Assembly (NCBI RefSeq): GCF_003056725.1
Contig: NZ_QBKZ01000025.1
Span: 88,613-152,612, forward strand
Length of the DNA stretch: 64,000 bases
From: Mangrovicoccus ximenensis
GTDB lineage: Bacteria; Pseudomonadota; Alphaproteobacteria; Rhodobacterales; Rhodobacteraceae
Direction: 5' to 3'
Each line of letters begins with the position of its first letter. The first letter of the stretch is position 1. The notes beneath the pieces are model-generated. The model ran no database searches, was not told the DNA's origin, and saw nothing but the letters and a program-made list of their open reading frames with translations. The position numbers and the translations under genes are program-made. Below are positions 54,310-63,855 of this stretch, one piece after another.

Positions 54310-54999
54310 TCAGTCGAAGCCGATCACGACCTCGACGCGCCGGTTCTCGCGGCGCCCCTCTTCGGTGGCATTGCTGGCGCGCGGCGCCAGCGCCCCGGCC
54401 CCGGCGGCCTCGACCCGTCCGGGCGCCAGATCGGCCTGCATGCGGATCCGGTCGCGCAGGGTCGGCGCCCGCGTCACGCCGCCGGGCTGGATCGCCAGGG
54501 TGTGCGGCCATTTTCCGCCAAGGAGCCCGACGATGTGGAAGAGCCGCGCGCGGGCCTCGAGCGCGGCGCGCAGGCCCGAGCCTTCGGCGGCGGTGAAGCG
54601 CTCGGCCATATCTTCGTGCCAGTCCTGCCCGGCATAGGCGGGACGGGCGAAATCCGGCATGAAGAACAGGTAGAAATGGCTGAGGTGGTCGCAGAGGTTT
54701 TCCACCCCGTGCAGGATCGCGGCGGCGCGCATCGCCTCGGGCGGCATCCCGGCCCCTGCCAGATCGGCGAGCGCCAGCGCCGCCGCCATCGACTGGCTGA
54801 TCGAGCAGATGCCGCAGATCCGCGGCGTGATGGTCAGCGCATCCTCGGGGCTCTTGCCCAGCAGGATCCGCTCGAAGCCGCGGAACAGCGGCGAGTTCGC
54901 CTCGGCGCGCGTGACGCTGCCTCCGGCAATGTCGAGACGGATCTCCAGATCGCCCTCGACCCGGTTGAACGGCCCGACCAGCAGGGAAGTTTCGCTCAT
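54310..54999 (-). CDS. Open chimera: H2-sensor hydrogenase large subunit (HupV-like) N-terminus fused to an OmpA C-terminus
   Basis: 229 residues. Residues 1-176 are the N-terminal third of a [NiFe] hydrogenase large subunit: VGPFNRVEGDLEIRLD, and the L1 motif PRICGICSISQSMAAALALA, in which Gln stands where catalytic uptake enzymes have His. That is a feature of regulatory hydrogenases (HupV/HoxC). From about residue 177 (base 54468) the sequence is the end of an OmpA/peptidoglycan-binding domain: LASN-like APRASNATEEGRRENRRVEV. The L2 Cys pair of the Ni site is missing. The frame is open but the product would be non-functional as a sensor. Confidence 0.8.
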   Translation of the reverse strand: MSETSLLVGPFNRVEGDLEIRLDIAGGSVTRAEANSPLFRGFERILLGKSPEDALTITPRICGICSISQSMAAALALADLAGAGMPPEAMRAAAILHGVENLCDHLSHFYLFFMPDFARPAYAGQDWHEDMAERFTAAEGSGLRAALEARARLFHIVGLLGGKWPHTLAIQPGGVTRAPTLRDRIRMQADLAPGRVEAAGAGALAPRASNATEEGRRENRRVEVVIGFD

Positions 55000-55653
55000 C
55001 CGCGGGGCTTTCTCAGCGTTGGGGGGACCTCGATCCGGTCGGCGGTGGCGTTCTTCGCCACCCGTGCCGGGGTCGCGGCCTTCGACAGGGAGGCCAGCGC
55101 CATGAACCAGGCTTTCGGCATGTCGGTGGGCAGGCCAACGGGAATGCCCGCGAATTTCGGCGTCTCGGCGAAGCCGTGGCCCGGTTCCTCGAATTCGGGC
55201 GCGGTGCAGGCGATGCAGGGATAGCCCGCCCGCGTGCAGCTCTGCCCGCCGTTCCAGCCTCGGATGTTGCAATCGCCGACCGCCTGGGTGCCGATGCAGC
55301 CCAGATGCTCCATCATGCAGCCGATCTCCGAGAGGTGCTCGGCGCTGGCCTTGTATTCATAGAACTCGTTCTTCGGGCAGCCATGGTGGATCAGCGTGTC
55401 GGCATAGAAGCGCGGCCGCCCGAGCGCGTCGAGCGCCTGCGGGCGCAATTCGCCCGCGGCCAGCATCATCAGGGTCTCGGTCACCCAGTCGGGATGGGTC
55501 GGGCAGCCCGCCACGTTGACGACGGGCAGGCCGGAGGGGTCGCGGAACGTGCCGCCGAGAAGGCCGCCGCGGTGATGCCCCTCGAATTGCAGCCCCATCG
55601 CGTCGGTCAGGTTCTCGCCCGCCGAGGACACGCCGCCGAAGGCCGCGCAGGTG
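54996..55653 (-). pseudogene. hupU: H2-sensor hydrogenase small subunit (HupU-like), 5'-truncated
   Basis: About 218 residues of the C-terminal part remain: MGLQFEGHHRGGLLGGTF, VVNVAGCPTHPDWVTETLMM, YADTLIHHGCPKNEFYEYKA, MMEHLGCIGTQAVGDCNIRG, NGGQSCTRAGYPCIACTAPE. The cysteines ligate Fe-S clusters. It overlaps the hupV start (ATGA), giving the natural hupU-hupV order. The N-terminal part, with the proximal cluster's first cysteines, is missing beyond 55653, where an ATP12 fragment begins on the other strand. Confidence 0.85.
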
Positions 55654-55780
55654 CCGAATCGACGAGGACTGGCAGGCCGAGCAATGGGGCGCCGACGAGG
55701 AGGCCGCCGAGACGGCGGTGCTCAAGCGCGGCGAGTTCCTGACGGCGCACCGCGCCTTCTGCCTGATCCGCGCGGCCTGA
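55653..55780 (+). pseudogene. ATP12-family F1-ATPase chaperone, 3' remnant
   Basis: The last 41 residues of an ATP12-type assembly chaperone: RIDEDWQAEQWGADEEAAET, then LKRGEFLTAHRAFCLIR. The upstream 80 percent is absent because the sequence changes to the antisense of hupU near 55653. No start. Confidence 0.65.
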
Positions 55781-55792
55781 CCGGCCGCGCTC

Positions 55793-55817
55793 CGGCAGGC
55801 AGTCGCTCTGCCTGCCG
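55793..55817 (+). terminator. Hairpin after the ATP12 remnant
   Basis: CGGCAGGCAG pairs perfectly with CTGCCTGCCG around TCGCT, 12 bases after the stop. No T-tract. Confidence 0.55.
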
Positions 55818-56097
55818 ACGCGGCACTGCCGCAAAGTTCCGCTGGGCAAGCTGATTCCAAGGGGCGCGAAACCGGGAAATACTCCTCGGTGCCGTGCCCC
55901 TTTTTCGCTCCGGATCGAAACATCTGCTGAAAAAGTCATCGTTTTCGCTTGGGGAAGGGGGGGCAAACCCTTGACCCACGCCCTTTAACCTGCACGAATT
56001 CCGGCGGTGAGGGGCTCACCAACGATAAACAGGGACTGAAGCCGGAAGAGTGCACCGGCGAAAAACCGCCGAATGGCGGTCACAGGAAGAGGTACAC
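55818..56097. promoter_or_regulatory. Leader/promoter region of bztA
   Basis: No gene in these 280 bases. The stretch around 55910-55960 is less GC-rich (GAAACATCTGCTGAAAAAGT) and probably contains the bztABCD promoter. The leader ends in AGGAAGAGG before the ATG at 56098. Confidence 0.4.
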
Positions 56098-57114
56098 ATG
56101 ACCAAGAAGGTATTTTGGGGCGCGCTGGCAGCCGCGGGCGCCGCAGCAAGCATCGCATCCGCCGATACGCTCGAGGACGTCAAGGCGCGCGGCGAGCTGA
56201 TCTGCGGCACCTCCACCGGTCTGGCCGGGTTCTCGGCACCGGATGCCAATGGCCGCTACGAAGGCTTCGACGTTGCCTATTGCCGCGCACTCGCCGGCGC
56301 CATCTTCGGCGATCCGGATGCGGTCGAATTCAAGCCGCTGACCACCACCAACCGCTTCTCCGCGCTCTCCGCGGGCGAAGTCGACGTGCTGGCGCGCAAC
56401 ACCACCTGGACGCTGACCCGCGATGTCGACCTGAAGAACACCTTCATCGGTGTGAACTACTATGACGGCCAGGGCTTCATGGTTCCCAAGGAGCTGGGCG
56501 TCACCTCGGCGCGCGAGCTCGACGGCGCCACCGTCTGCATCCAGACCGGCACCACCACCGAGCTGAACCTCGCGGACTTCTTCCGCGCCAACAACATCAG
56601 CTACGAGCCTGTTCCGATCGAGACCAATGCCGAGGCGCAGCAGCAGTACCTGGCCGGCGCCTGCGACGTCTACACCACCGACGCCTCCGGCCTCGCCGCG
56701 ACCCGCGCCTCCTTCGAAGCGCCGGGCGAGCACGTGATCCTGCCGGAGATCATCTCCAAGGAGCCGCTCGGCCCGCTCGTGCGCCATGGCGACGACCACT
56801 GGGCCGACATCGCCCGCTGGACGCTCAACGCGCTGATCGCCGCCGAGGAGCTGGGCGTGACCTCCGCGAATATCGACGAGCTTGCCGCCTCCACCGAGAA
56901 TCCCGAGATCGCCCGCCTGCTGGGCACCGAGGGCAATCTGGGCGAGATGCTGGGCCTGTCGCAGGACTGGGCGATGAACGCCGTCAAGGCCGAAGGCAAC
57001 TACGGCGAGATCTTCGAGAAATACATCGGCGAAGGCACCCCGATCGGCCTGGCGCGCGGCCTGAACGCGCAGTGGACCGAGGGCGGCCTGATGTACGCAC
57101 CGCCGTTCCGCTGA
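56098..57114 (+). CDS. bztA: Glutamate/glutamine/aspartate/asparagine ABC transporter, binding protein
   Basis: A 338-residue periplasmic binding protein of the AapJ/BztA type with a Sec signal (MTKKVFWGALAAAGAAASIASA). Binding-fold motifs are LEDVKARGELICGTSTGLAG, YEGFDVAYCRALAGAIFGDP, LARNTTWTLTRDV and GATVCIQTGTTTELNLADFF. It captures acidic amino acids and amides. It is the first gene of bztABCD on the plus strand; the ribosome-binding site AGGAAGAGG is strong. Confidence 0.96.
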   Translation: MTKKVFWGALAAAGAAASIASADTLEDVKARGELICGTSTGLAGFSAPDANGRYEGFDVAYCRALAGAIFGDPDAVEFKPLTTTNRFSALSAGEVDVLARNTTWTLTRDVDLKNTFIGVNYYDGQGFMVPKELGVTSARELDGATVCIQTGTTTELNLADFFRANNISYEPVPIETNAEAQQQYLAGACDVYTTDASGLAATRASFEAPGEHVILPEIISKEPLGPLVRHGDDHWADIARWTLNALIAAEELGVTSANIDELAASTENPEIARLLGTEGNLGEMLGLSQDWAMNAVKAEGNYGEIFEKYIGEGTPIGLARGLNAQWTEGGLMYAPPFR

Positions 57115-57193
57115 AGACTGCACAGGGCGCGGGTCACTCCGCGCCCTTCGTCTATCCGGCGCAATCCCGGCTGCGTTTCCCGAAGGAGCATTT

Positions 57194-58447
57194 ATGGCCA
57201 CTGCGAGCGACCCGCCCCAGGGCGGCTTCCAATTCTCCCAGCTGATCTACGACACCCGCTACCGGTCGATGACCATCCAGGTGGCGACGCTGATCGGTGT
57301 GCTGGCCCTGTTTTTCTGGCTAGGTGCCAATGTCACCCAGAACCTCGCGGATCTGGGCAAGCCGATCGATTTCGGCTTCCTCGGCGAGCCGGCCGGCTAT
57401 GACATCAACCAGCGGCTCATCGAATACGACAACCAGGACATCCATGCCCGCGCCGCCTTCGTCGGGCTCCTGAACACGCTGCTGGTCGCCTTTCTCGGCT
57501 GCACGCTGGCGACGGTGATCGGCGTGCTGGTGGGGGTGCTGCGGCTGTCGCACAACTGGCTGGTGGCGCGGGTCATGACGATCTACGTCGAGACCTTCCG
57601 CAACGTGCCGGTGCTGCTGTGGATCGTGCTGGCCATGGCGGTGATGATCGAGGCGCTGCCGCAGCCGCGGGATTTCCGCGGCGACGATCCGGCGGCCTCG
57701 ATGGTCTTCGACGCCGCCGCCTTCACCAACCGCGGGGTCTACATCCCCGAACCGCTGTTCTCGCGCAGCCTCGGCGATTTCAGCTTCTTCGGCATCTTCG
57801 ACATCAGCATCGACCTCCTGGCGATCCTCGCCGTGCTGGGGGCGGGCATCTATGCCGCCAAGCTGATCGGGCGCCAGGCCGACCGCATCCAGAACCGCAC
57901 CGGGCTGCGCCCGACCACCTGGTACAAGACGCTGGGCGTCATCGTCGTGCCGGTGCTGGCGGTGCTGGCGATCCTCGGCTTCCATCTCGGCTATCCCGAG
58001 CTGAAGGGCTTCAATTTTGGCGGCGGCATCCACCTGCGCAACTCGCTGATCGCGCTCTGGCTGGCGCTGAGCTTCTACACGGCCGCCTTCATCGCCGAGA
58101 TCGTGCGCGGCGGCATCATGGCGATTTCCAAGGGCCAGAGCGAGGCCGCCGCCGCCCTCGGCCTGCGCCCGTCGCGCACCATGCGGCTGGTGATCCTGCC
58201 GCAGGCGCTGCGGGTCATCATCCCGCCGCTGATCTCGCAATACCTGAACCTGACCAAGAACAGCTCGCTGGCCATTGCGGTCGGCTACATGGACCTCACC
58301 GGCACGCTGATGGGGATCACGCTGAACCAGTCGGGGCGGGAACTCGAATGCGTGCTGCTGACCATGCTGGTCTATCTGGCGATCTCGCTGTGCATCTCGG
58401 GCGCGTTCAACATCTACAACCAGCGCGTCAAGCTGAAGGAGCGGTAG
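57194..58447 (+). CDS. bztB: Amino acid ABC transporter permease (AapQ/BztB)
   Basis: A 417-residue permease with a long central insertion characteristic of BztB/AapQ. The N-terminal YDTRYRSMTIQVATLIGVLA and first membrane segment are followed by FVGLLNTLLVAFLGCTLATV, VETFRNVPVLLWIVLAMAVM, and the EAA loop GQSEAAAALGLRPSRTMRLV. It pairs with BztC. KEGGAGCATTT-type spacing (AAGGAGCATTT) is seen before the ATG. Confidence 0.95.
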   Translation: MATASDPPQGGFQFSQLIYDTRYRSMTIQVATLIGVLALFFWLGANVTQNLADLGKPIDFGFLGEPAGYDINQRLIEYDNQDIHARAAFVGLLNTLLVAFLGCTLATVIGVLVGVLRLSHNWLVARVMTIYVETFRNVPVLLWIVLAMAVMIEALPQPRDFRGDDPAASMVFDAAAFTNRGVYIPEPLFSRSLGDFSFFGIFDISIDLLAILAVLGAGIYAAKLIGRQADRIQNRTGLRPTTWYKTLGVIVVPVLAVLAILGFHLGYPELKGFNFGGGIHLRNSLIALWLALSFYTAAFIAEIVRGGIMAISKGQSEAAAALGLRPSRTMRLVILPQALRVIIPPLISQYLNLTKNSSLAIAVGYMDLTGTLMGITLNQSGRELECVLLTMLVYLAISLCISGAFNIYNQRVKLKER

Positions 58448-58448
58448 A

Positions 58449-59747
58449 ATGGAGTTCCAACCCTTTGTCCGCACCCGGATGCTCGATGCCAAGCCTGCGC
58501 CGGTGACCTCGGTCGGTCCGGCCGGCTGGATCCGGCGCAACCTGTTCGACGGGCCGCTGAACGCGGCGATGACGCTGGTGATGGCCTTCGTCATCTTCCT
58601 GCTGCTGTCGCATCTGCTGCCCTGGGTCTTCCTGTCGGTCTGGCATGCCGAAAGCCTGGCCGAGTGCCGCGAGATCATCGACCAGCGCTACGGCACCGGC
58701 CATTCCGGCGCCTGCTGGGCGGTGATCCACGAACGGTTCTTCCAGCTGGTCTACGGCTTCTATCCGCCCGAGCTCTACTGGCGGCCGAACCTGACCTTCA
58801 TCCTGATGCTGGGGGCGCTGGCGCCGATCCTGTTCACCCAGCTGCCGCGCAAGATGATGGTCTTTTCGGCGCTGTTCCCGTTCCTCGGGGCCTGGCTGCT
58901 CTGGGGCGGCTCGGTCTGGCAGCCGGTGCTGGTGCTGGCGGGCTTCGGCATCGGCTTCGCCGCCTGGACGGCGCTGGCCAAGGTCAACGGCATCCTCGCC
59001 ATCGCCGCCGGGCTGATCCTGCCGGTGCTGTGGTGGGTCTTCGCCATGGAGCCGGTCGTGAACGGGCTGCATGCGGTCATCCCGCTGGGGCTGGAGCCGG
59101 TCGATTCCACCCAGTTCGGCGGCTTCATGGTCTCGGTCGTGATCGGCGTCACCGCGATCACCCTGTCGCTGCCCCTGGGCATCATGCTGGCGCTGGGACG
59201 GCAGACCGACCTCTTCATCGTGCGCACCGTGTCGATCGGCTTCATCGAGTTCATCCGCGGCGTGCCCTTGATCACGCTCCTCTTCGTCGCCTCGACGCTG
59301 CTGAACTACTTCATGCCGCCGGGGACGAATTTCGACCTGATCGTGCGCGTCATCATCATGGCGACGCTGTTCTCCGCCGCCTATATCGCCGAGGTGATCC
59401 GCGGCGGGCTCGCGGCGCTGCCCAAGGGGCAGTACGAGGCCGCCGACAGCCTCGGGCTCGACTACTGGCAGGCGCAGCGGCTGATCATCATGCCGCAGGC
59501 GCTGAAGATCGCCATTCCGGGGATCGTCTCGACCTTCATCGGCCTCTTCAAGGACACCACGCTGGTCTCGATCATCGGCATCCTCGATCCGATCGGCCTG
59601 TCGAACGCGATCCGCGCCGACAGCGCCTGGCAGGGCATCTACTGGGAGCTCTTCGCCTTCATCGGCTTCGTCTTCTTCATCTTCTGCTTCTCGATGTCGA
59701 GATACTCCATGTACCTCGAACGCAAGCTCAACACCGGCCACCGCTGA
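58449..59747 (+). CDS. bztC: Amino acid ABC transporter permease (AapM/BztC)
   Basis: A 432-residue permease, starting one base after the bztB stop. Motifs include EFIRGVPLITLLFVASTLLN and the EAA loop PKGQYEAADSLGLDYWQAQR, plus FIGLFKDTTLVSIIGILDPI, with six to eight membrane helices. It forms the heteromeric pore with BztB. Confidence 0.95.
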   Translation: MEFQPFVRTRMLDAKPAPVTSVGPAGWIRRNLFDGPLNAAMTLVMAFVIFLLLSHLLPWVFLSVWHAESLAECREIIDQRYGTGHSGACWAVIHERFFQLVYGFYPPELYWRPNLTFILMLGALAPILFTQLPRKMMVFSALFPFLGAWLLWGGSVWQPVLVLAGFGIGFAAWTALAKVNGILAIAAGLILPVLWWVFAMEPVVNGLHAVIPLGLEPVDSTQFGGFMVSVVIGVTAITLSLPLGIMLALGRQTDLFIVRTVSIGFIEFIRGVPLITLLFVASTLLNYFMPPGTNFDLIVRVIIMATLFSAAYIAEVIRGGLAALPKGQYEAADSLGLDYWQAQRLIIMPQALKIAIPGIVSTFIGLFKDTTLVSIIGILDPIGLSNAIRADSAWQGIYWELFAFIGFVFFIFCFSMSRYSMYLERKLNTGHR

Positions 59748-59756
59748 GGAAAACCC

Positions 59757-60539
59757 ATGACCGACACTGCAGTGAACACCGCCCCGGCCATGACCGTCTC
59801 CGACGAGGTGGCGATCTCGATCCAGGGCATGAACAAGTGGTACGGACAGTTCCACGTGCTGCGCGACATCGACCTGACCGTCTATCGCGGCGAGCGGATC
59901 GTGATCTGCGGGCCGTCCGGCTCCGGCAAGTCCACCATGATCCGCTGCATCAACGCGCTGGAGGAGCACCAGGAGGGCAAGATCACCGTCGACGGCACGG
60001 TCCTGTCGTCGGATCTGAAGAACATCGACAAGATCCGCTCCGAGGTCGGGATGTGCTTCCAGCATTTCAACCTCTTCCCGCATCTGACGATCCTCGAGAA
60101 CTGCACGCTGGCGCCGATCTGGGTCCGCAAGATCCCGAAGAAGGAAGCGATCGAGACGGCGATGCACTTCCTCGAGAAGGTGAAGATCCCGGATCAGGCC
60201 AACAAGTATCCCGGCCAGCTGTCGGGCGGCCAGCAGCAGCGGGTCGCCATCGCGCGCAGCCTCTGCATGCGGCCCAAGATCATGCTCTTCGACGAGCCGA
60301 CCTCGGCGCTCGATCCGGAGATGATCAAGGAGGTGCTCGACACCATGATCCAGCTCGCCGAGGAGGGCATGACCATGCTCTGCGTGACGCACGAAATGGG
60401 CTTTGCCCAGGCGGTGGCGAACCGGGTGATCTTCATGGACCAGGGCCAGATCGTCGAGCAGAACGAACCGAAGGCCTTCTTCAACAACCCGCAATCCGAG
60501 CGGACCAAGCTGTTCCTGAGCCAGATCCTCGGGCACTGA
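59757..60539 (+). CDS. bztD: Amino acid ABC transporter ATP-binding protein (AapP/BztD)
   Basis: A 260-residue ABC ATPase with Walker [11 protein letters not shown]-loop [11 protein letters not shown], signature [15 protein letters not shown], Walker [14 protein letters not shown] and H-loop CVTHEMGFA. It ends the bztABCD operon, 9 bases after the bztC stop. The complete operon suggests functional high-affinity uptake. Confidence 0.97.
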   Translation: MTDTAVNTAPAMTVSDEVAISIQGMNKWYGQFHVLRDIDLTVYRGERIVICGPSGSGKSTMIRCINALEEHQEGKITVDGTVLSSDLKNIDKIRSEVGMCFQHFNLFPHLTILENCTLAPIWVRKIPKKEAIETAMHFLEKVKIPDQANKYPGQLSGGQQQRVAIARSLCMRPKIMLFDEPTSALDPEMIKEVLDTMIQLAEEGMTMLCVTHEMGFAQAVANRVIFMDQGQIVEQNEPKAFFNNPQSERTKLFLSQILGH

Positions 60540-60642
60540 CCGCCTTGCGGGGGGCGCTCTGCCGTCCCCCGCCGCGGAAATCCTCGCGCGGCGGCCTGTC
60601 CGCCGTATCATGGCACCGCCTTGTCCCTGCCGGAGCGCCGCC

Positions 60643-61005
60643 ATGAACGTCTTTCCCTTCTCAGCCATCTTCCGTGCCCCCCTGTCGGGGGATGTCGCGC
60701 AGTCCATCGCGCCGGATTTCGCCGGCGTGCCGGAGGTCGAGCGCCGCATCACCGAGGAGGTCGCCAGCTACGGAAGCCAGCTCGGCACGCTGTTCGACGC
60801 GCTGAAGGCGCTTGCCGACCGGGATCCCGATCTGCGCCGGGAGCCGGAGATGGCGAAGGCGCTGGAGCTGCGCGACCGCATCGAGGCGGCGAAGGCTGCC
60901 GAGGCCGCGAGCATCCGCGACCGGGCCGAGCGCCTGATGGACAGCCTGCACGCGCTTGCGCCCGAGCTCCATGCCGAGCTGATGGCGCGGGAAAGCCGCC
61001 GCTGA
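60643..61005 (+). CDS. Hypothetical helical protein
   Basis: A 120-residue protein starting MNVFPFSAIFRAPLSGDVAQ. It is mostly charged helix (EVERRITEEVASYGSQLGTL, RDRIEAAKAAEAASIRDRAE), probably a coiled coil. No family recognised. The nearest upstream element is GGAGCGCC before the ATG. It may be a soluble scaffold or regulator; unknown. Confidence 0.7.
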   Translation: MNVFPFSAIFRAPLSGDVAQSIAPDFAGVPEVERRITEEVASYGSQLGTLFDALKALADRDPDLRREPEMAKALELRDRIEAAKAAEAASIRDRAERLMDSLHALAPELHAELMARESRR

Positions 61006-61136
61006 TCCGGCCAGTTCCGGTGTCCGGTCCCGCTTGGCCCGGTCCCTGCTCCGGCAGGATGCCGGGGGGTAGTCCTCCGGCACGTGACCTGGCCTGTCCG
61101 GCCTTCGCCCGGCAAGCCGCCAGAAGGGGACCAATC

Positions 61137-61508
61137 ATGGCCAACGTCACTTCCTCGTCGCCGATCATGCACCAGGACAAGACCGTCTATGCCAGCGCCG
61201 GCAGTGCCAGGACCGTGCTCGGCCTGGCCGAGGAGCACCGGATCCCGATCCCGTTCGATTGCCAGAACGGCGATTGCGGTTCCTGCCAGATCGAGGTGGA
61301 ATACTACAGCCCCGGCAGCAAGATGGGCCTGGCGCTGACCGAGAAGGAGAAATCCAAGCTGAAGGAGCTGGGCAAGCTCACCGCCGCGGATATCGAGGCG
61401 GCCGAGGTGAAGGACATGCCGCCGCGCTGGCGGCTGGCCTGCCAGTTCGTGGCCCGCGCCGAGGACGTGCGGATCATCTTCTCGGGCGCGCCGGGCGGCG
61501 CGGCCTGA
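61137..61508 (+). CDS. 2Fe-2S plant-type ferredoxin
   Basis: A 123-residue ferredoxin with cluster ligands in FDCQNGDCGSCQIEVEY (Cx4Cx2C) and the fourth cysteine in RLACQFVAR. There is an unusual helical insertion (TEKEKSKLKELGKLTAADIE) between the third and fourth ligands. It is an electron carrier; its partner is not in the window. AGAAGGGGACC precedes the ATG. Confidence 0.9.
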   Translation: MANVTSSSPIMHQDKTVYASAGSARTVLGLAEEHRIPIPFDCQNGDCGSCQIEVEYYSPGSKMGLALTEKEKSKLKELGKLTAADIEAAEVKDMPPRWRLACQFVARAEDVRIIFSGAPGGAA

Positions 61509-61523
61509 TCCGGCGGAGGCCGG

Positions 61524-62027
61524 TCAGGGATGGCCGGGCAGGTCGCGGGGGACGAAGAAATCCACCAGCCGTGCCCGGCCGTTCTCCAGCCCGGTCCAGT
61601 CGGCGATCTCGGCGACCAGTGTCGCGCCGGTCGGATAGATGCCGAATTTCGGATGCGCAGGACCGGCGCCCAGCAGCTGGTGGGCCAGTGCGCCGATGCC
61701 CGGATTGTGGCCGATCATCGCCACCACCTCGCCCTTGGCGCCCTGCAGCACGGCCAGCATGGTTTCCGGGGAGGCGTGGTAGAGCGCGGGCAGGATCTCG
61801 GCCTCTGCCGCGCCGGGCAGTTCGGCGGCGATGCCGGCCCAGGTTTCCTGGGTGCGCTGCGCCGAGGAGCAGAGCACCTGGTCGGGCACCAGGCCGCGCC
61901 CGGCCAGTTCGCGGCCGATCAGCGGCGCGGCGGCCCGGCCGCGGGCATTCAGCGGCCGGTCGTGATCGCTCAAATCCTCGTGCGACCAGTCGGATTTGGC
62001 ATGGCGGGTGAGGATCAGGCGGGGCAT
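61524..62027 (-). CDS. sixA: Histidine phosphatase (SixA-like)
   Basis: A 167-residue protein of the RHG/SixA family. The catalytic RHAKSDWSHEDLSDHDRPLN is at the N-terminus and the second His in IGHNPGIGALAHQL. It hydrolyses phosphohistidine or small phosphates. The family is clear and SixA is the usual name, but the natural partner is unproven. It is convergent with the ferredoxin gene and follows argB on the minus strand. Confidence 0.88.
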   Translation of the reverse strand: MPRLILTRHAKSDWSHEDLSDHDRPLNARGRAAAPLIGRELAGRGLVPDQVLCSSAQRTQETWAGIAAELPGAAEAEILPALYHASPETMLAVLQGAKGEVVAMIGHNPGIGALAHQLLGAGPAHPKFGIYPTGATLVAEIADWTGLENGRARLVDFFVPRDLPGHP

Positions 62028-62043
62028 GGCGGTCGCTCCCGTG

Positions 62044-62910
62044 TCAGCCGCGGCGGATCATCGAGCCGACACCGTGATCGGTGAACAGCTCCAGAAGGCA
62101 GGCATTCGGCACCCGGCCGTCGAGGATCACCGCCGCGCGGACGCCGCGCGCCAGCGCGTCGAGCGCGGTCTCCGTCTTCGGGATCATGCCGCCGGCGATC
62201 ACGCCCTCGTCGGTCATCTCGCGGATCTGCGTCGCGGTCAGCTCGGTCATGACATCGCCATTGGCGTTCTTCACGCCGGCCACGTCGGTCAGCAGCAGCA
62301 GGCGCCGTGCCTGCAGCGCGCCTGCGATGGCGCCGGCCGCGGTGTCGCCGTTCACGTTCATCGTCTCGCCGTCGCGGCTGACGCCCAGGGGCGCGATCAC
62401 CGGGATCAGCTCGCCCGCGGTCAGCGTTTCCAGGAGCCGCGTGTCGACGGTCTCGGGCGTGCCGACGAGGCCCAGCGACGGGTCGTCCTGGCGGCAGATC
62501 ATCAGCCCGGCATCCTTGCCGGAGATGCCGACCGCGCGGCCGCCCTGGTCGTTGATCGCCTGCACGACGCGCTTGTTGATCAGGCCGGACAGGACCATCT
62601 CGACCACCTCGACGGTGGCTTCGTCGGTGACGCGCTTGCCGTTGACGAATTCCGACTGGATGTCGAGCCGCTTGAGCATCGAGTTGATCATCGGACCGCC
62701 GCCATGGACGATCACCGGATGCACGCCGACCTGCCGCATCAGCACGATGTCGCGGGCGAATTCCTCCATCGCCTCGTCCGAGCCCATGGCGTGTCCGCCG
62801 AGCTTGATGACGATCGTCGCGCCTTCGTAGCGCTGCAGGTAGGGGAGCGCCTCGGACAGGGTCTTGGCGGTTGCGATCCAGTCGCGGGTCTGGGACATCT
62901 GTTTTTTCAT
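62044..62910 (-). CDS. argB: Acetylglutamate kinase
   Basis: A 288-residue Arg[21 protein letters not shown] is the ATP site, [20 protein letters not shown] the N-acetylglutamate site, and [20 protein letters not shown] the following conserved block; [20 protein letters not shown] is near the end. It phosphorylates N-acetylglutamate in arginine biosynthesis. Start 62910 ([11 protein letters not shown]) has GAGGTG 8 bases upstream; an ATG at 62964 is less likely. Complete. Confidence 0.97.
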   Translation of the reverse strand: MKKQMSQTRDWIATAKTLSEALPYLQRYEGATIVIKLGGHAMGSDEAMEEFARDIVLMRQVGVHPVIVHGGGPMINSMLKRLDIQSEFVNGKRVTDEATVEVVEMVLSGLINKRVVQAINDQGGRAVGISGKDAGLMICRQDDPSLGLVGTPETVDTRLLETLTAGELIPVIAPLGVSRDGETMNVNGDTAAGAIAGALQARRLLLLTDVAGVKNANGDVMTELTATQIREMTDEGVIAGGMIPKTETALDALARGVRAAVILDGRVPNACLLELFTDHGVGSMIRRG

Positions 62911-63027
62911 CTCGCGCACCTCGGGGGACTGGCCCGTCCTAATCTGTCGGGGATGATCACTCAAGGGCAGCTTTCAAAGCCGCGGGACTGTGCCTAGATT
63001 GCGCAGGTAACGAGGAAGGAACGTGCC

Positions 63028-63759
63028 ATGGCATCCCAGAAGACCCTGCTCCTGACCGGCGCCAGCCGCGGGATCGGACATGCGACGGTGAAACGCTTCT
63101 CCGCCGAGGGCTGGAGGGTGCTGACCTGTTCGCGCCAGCCCTTCGATCCGCGCTGCCCCTGGCCCGGCGGCGAGGAGAACCACATCCAGATCGACCTGGG
63201 CGACCCGGCGAGCACGATCGACGCGATCGAGGTGATCCGCGGCAAGCTGGACGGCCGGCTCGACGCGCTGGTCAACAATGCGGGCATCTCGCCGAAGGAC
63301 GGGGAGGGCGGGCGCCTGAACACGCTCGACACCGACCTGCGCACCTGGGGCAAGGTGTTCCACGTGAACTTCTTCGCGCCGATCGTGCTGGCGCGCGGGC
63401 TGAAGGACGAGCTGTCGGCCGCCAAGGGGGCCGTGGTCAACGTCACCTCCATCGCCGGCAACCAGATCCATCCCTTCGCCGGGGCGGCCTATTCGACCTC
63501 GAAGGCGGCGCTGAAGGCCCTGACCCGCGAGATGGCGCATGATTTCGGGCCGATGGGCGTGCGGGTCAACGCGATCGCGCCGGGCGAGATCGAGACCTCG
63601 ATCCTGTCTCCGGGGACGGAGAAGATCGTCGAGACCCTGCCGCTGCGCCGGCTCGGCCAGCCCTCGGAGGTCGCCGACGTGATCTTCTTCCTCTGCTCGC
63701 CCGAGTCCTCCTATGTCACCGGTACCGAGATCGAGGTGAATGCCGGGCAGCATGTCTGA
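63028..63759 (+). CDS. SDR-family oxidoreductase
   Basis: A 243-residue classical SDR: LLTGASRGIGHATVKRF (TGxxxGIG), NNAG (about residue 86), catalytic Ser in VTSIAGNQ, Tyr/Lys in YSTSKAALK, and the C-terminal cofactor motif VTGTEIEVNAGQHV. It probably uses NADP(H), given the basic residue after strand 2. Substrate unknown. ATG 63028 has AGGAAGGAACGTGCC upstream. Complete. Confidence 0.93.
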   Translation: MASQKTLLLTGASRGIGHATVKRFSAEGWRVLTCSRQPFDPRCPWPGGEENHIQIDLGDPASTIDAIEVIRGKLDGRLDALVNNAGISPKDGEGGRLNTLDTDLRTWGKVFHVNFFAPIVLARGLKDELSAAKGAVVNVTSIAGNQIHPFAGAAYSTSKAALKALTREMAHDFGPMGVRVNAIAPGEIETSILSPGTEKIVETLPLRRLGQPSEVADVIFFLCSPESSYVTGTEIEVNAGQHV

Positions 63760-63855
63760 GCTTCGCCGCGACGCAGCACTTGGCAGGGGAGGGGATTTGG
63801 TGTTCCCTGACCCTGCCGGCACAACAGGCCGGCGGCAACGGAACGGAACAGCGCC

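Noticed and set aside
60540-61136. tRNA gene in intergenic space around the hypothetical gene
   Set aside because: No cloverleaf with CCA-type acceptor and TTCRA arm was found here or in other gaps by eye; a tRNA scan would settle it.
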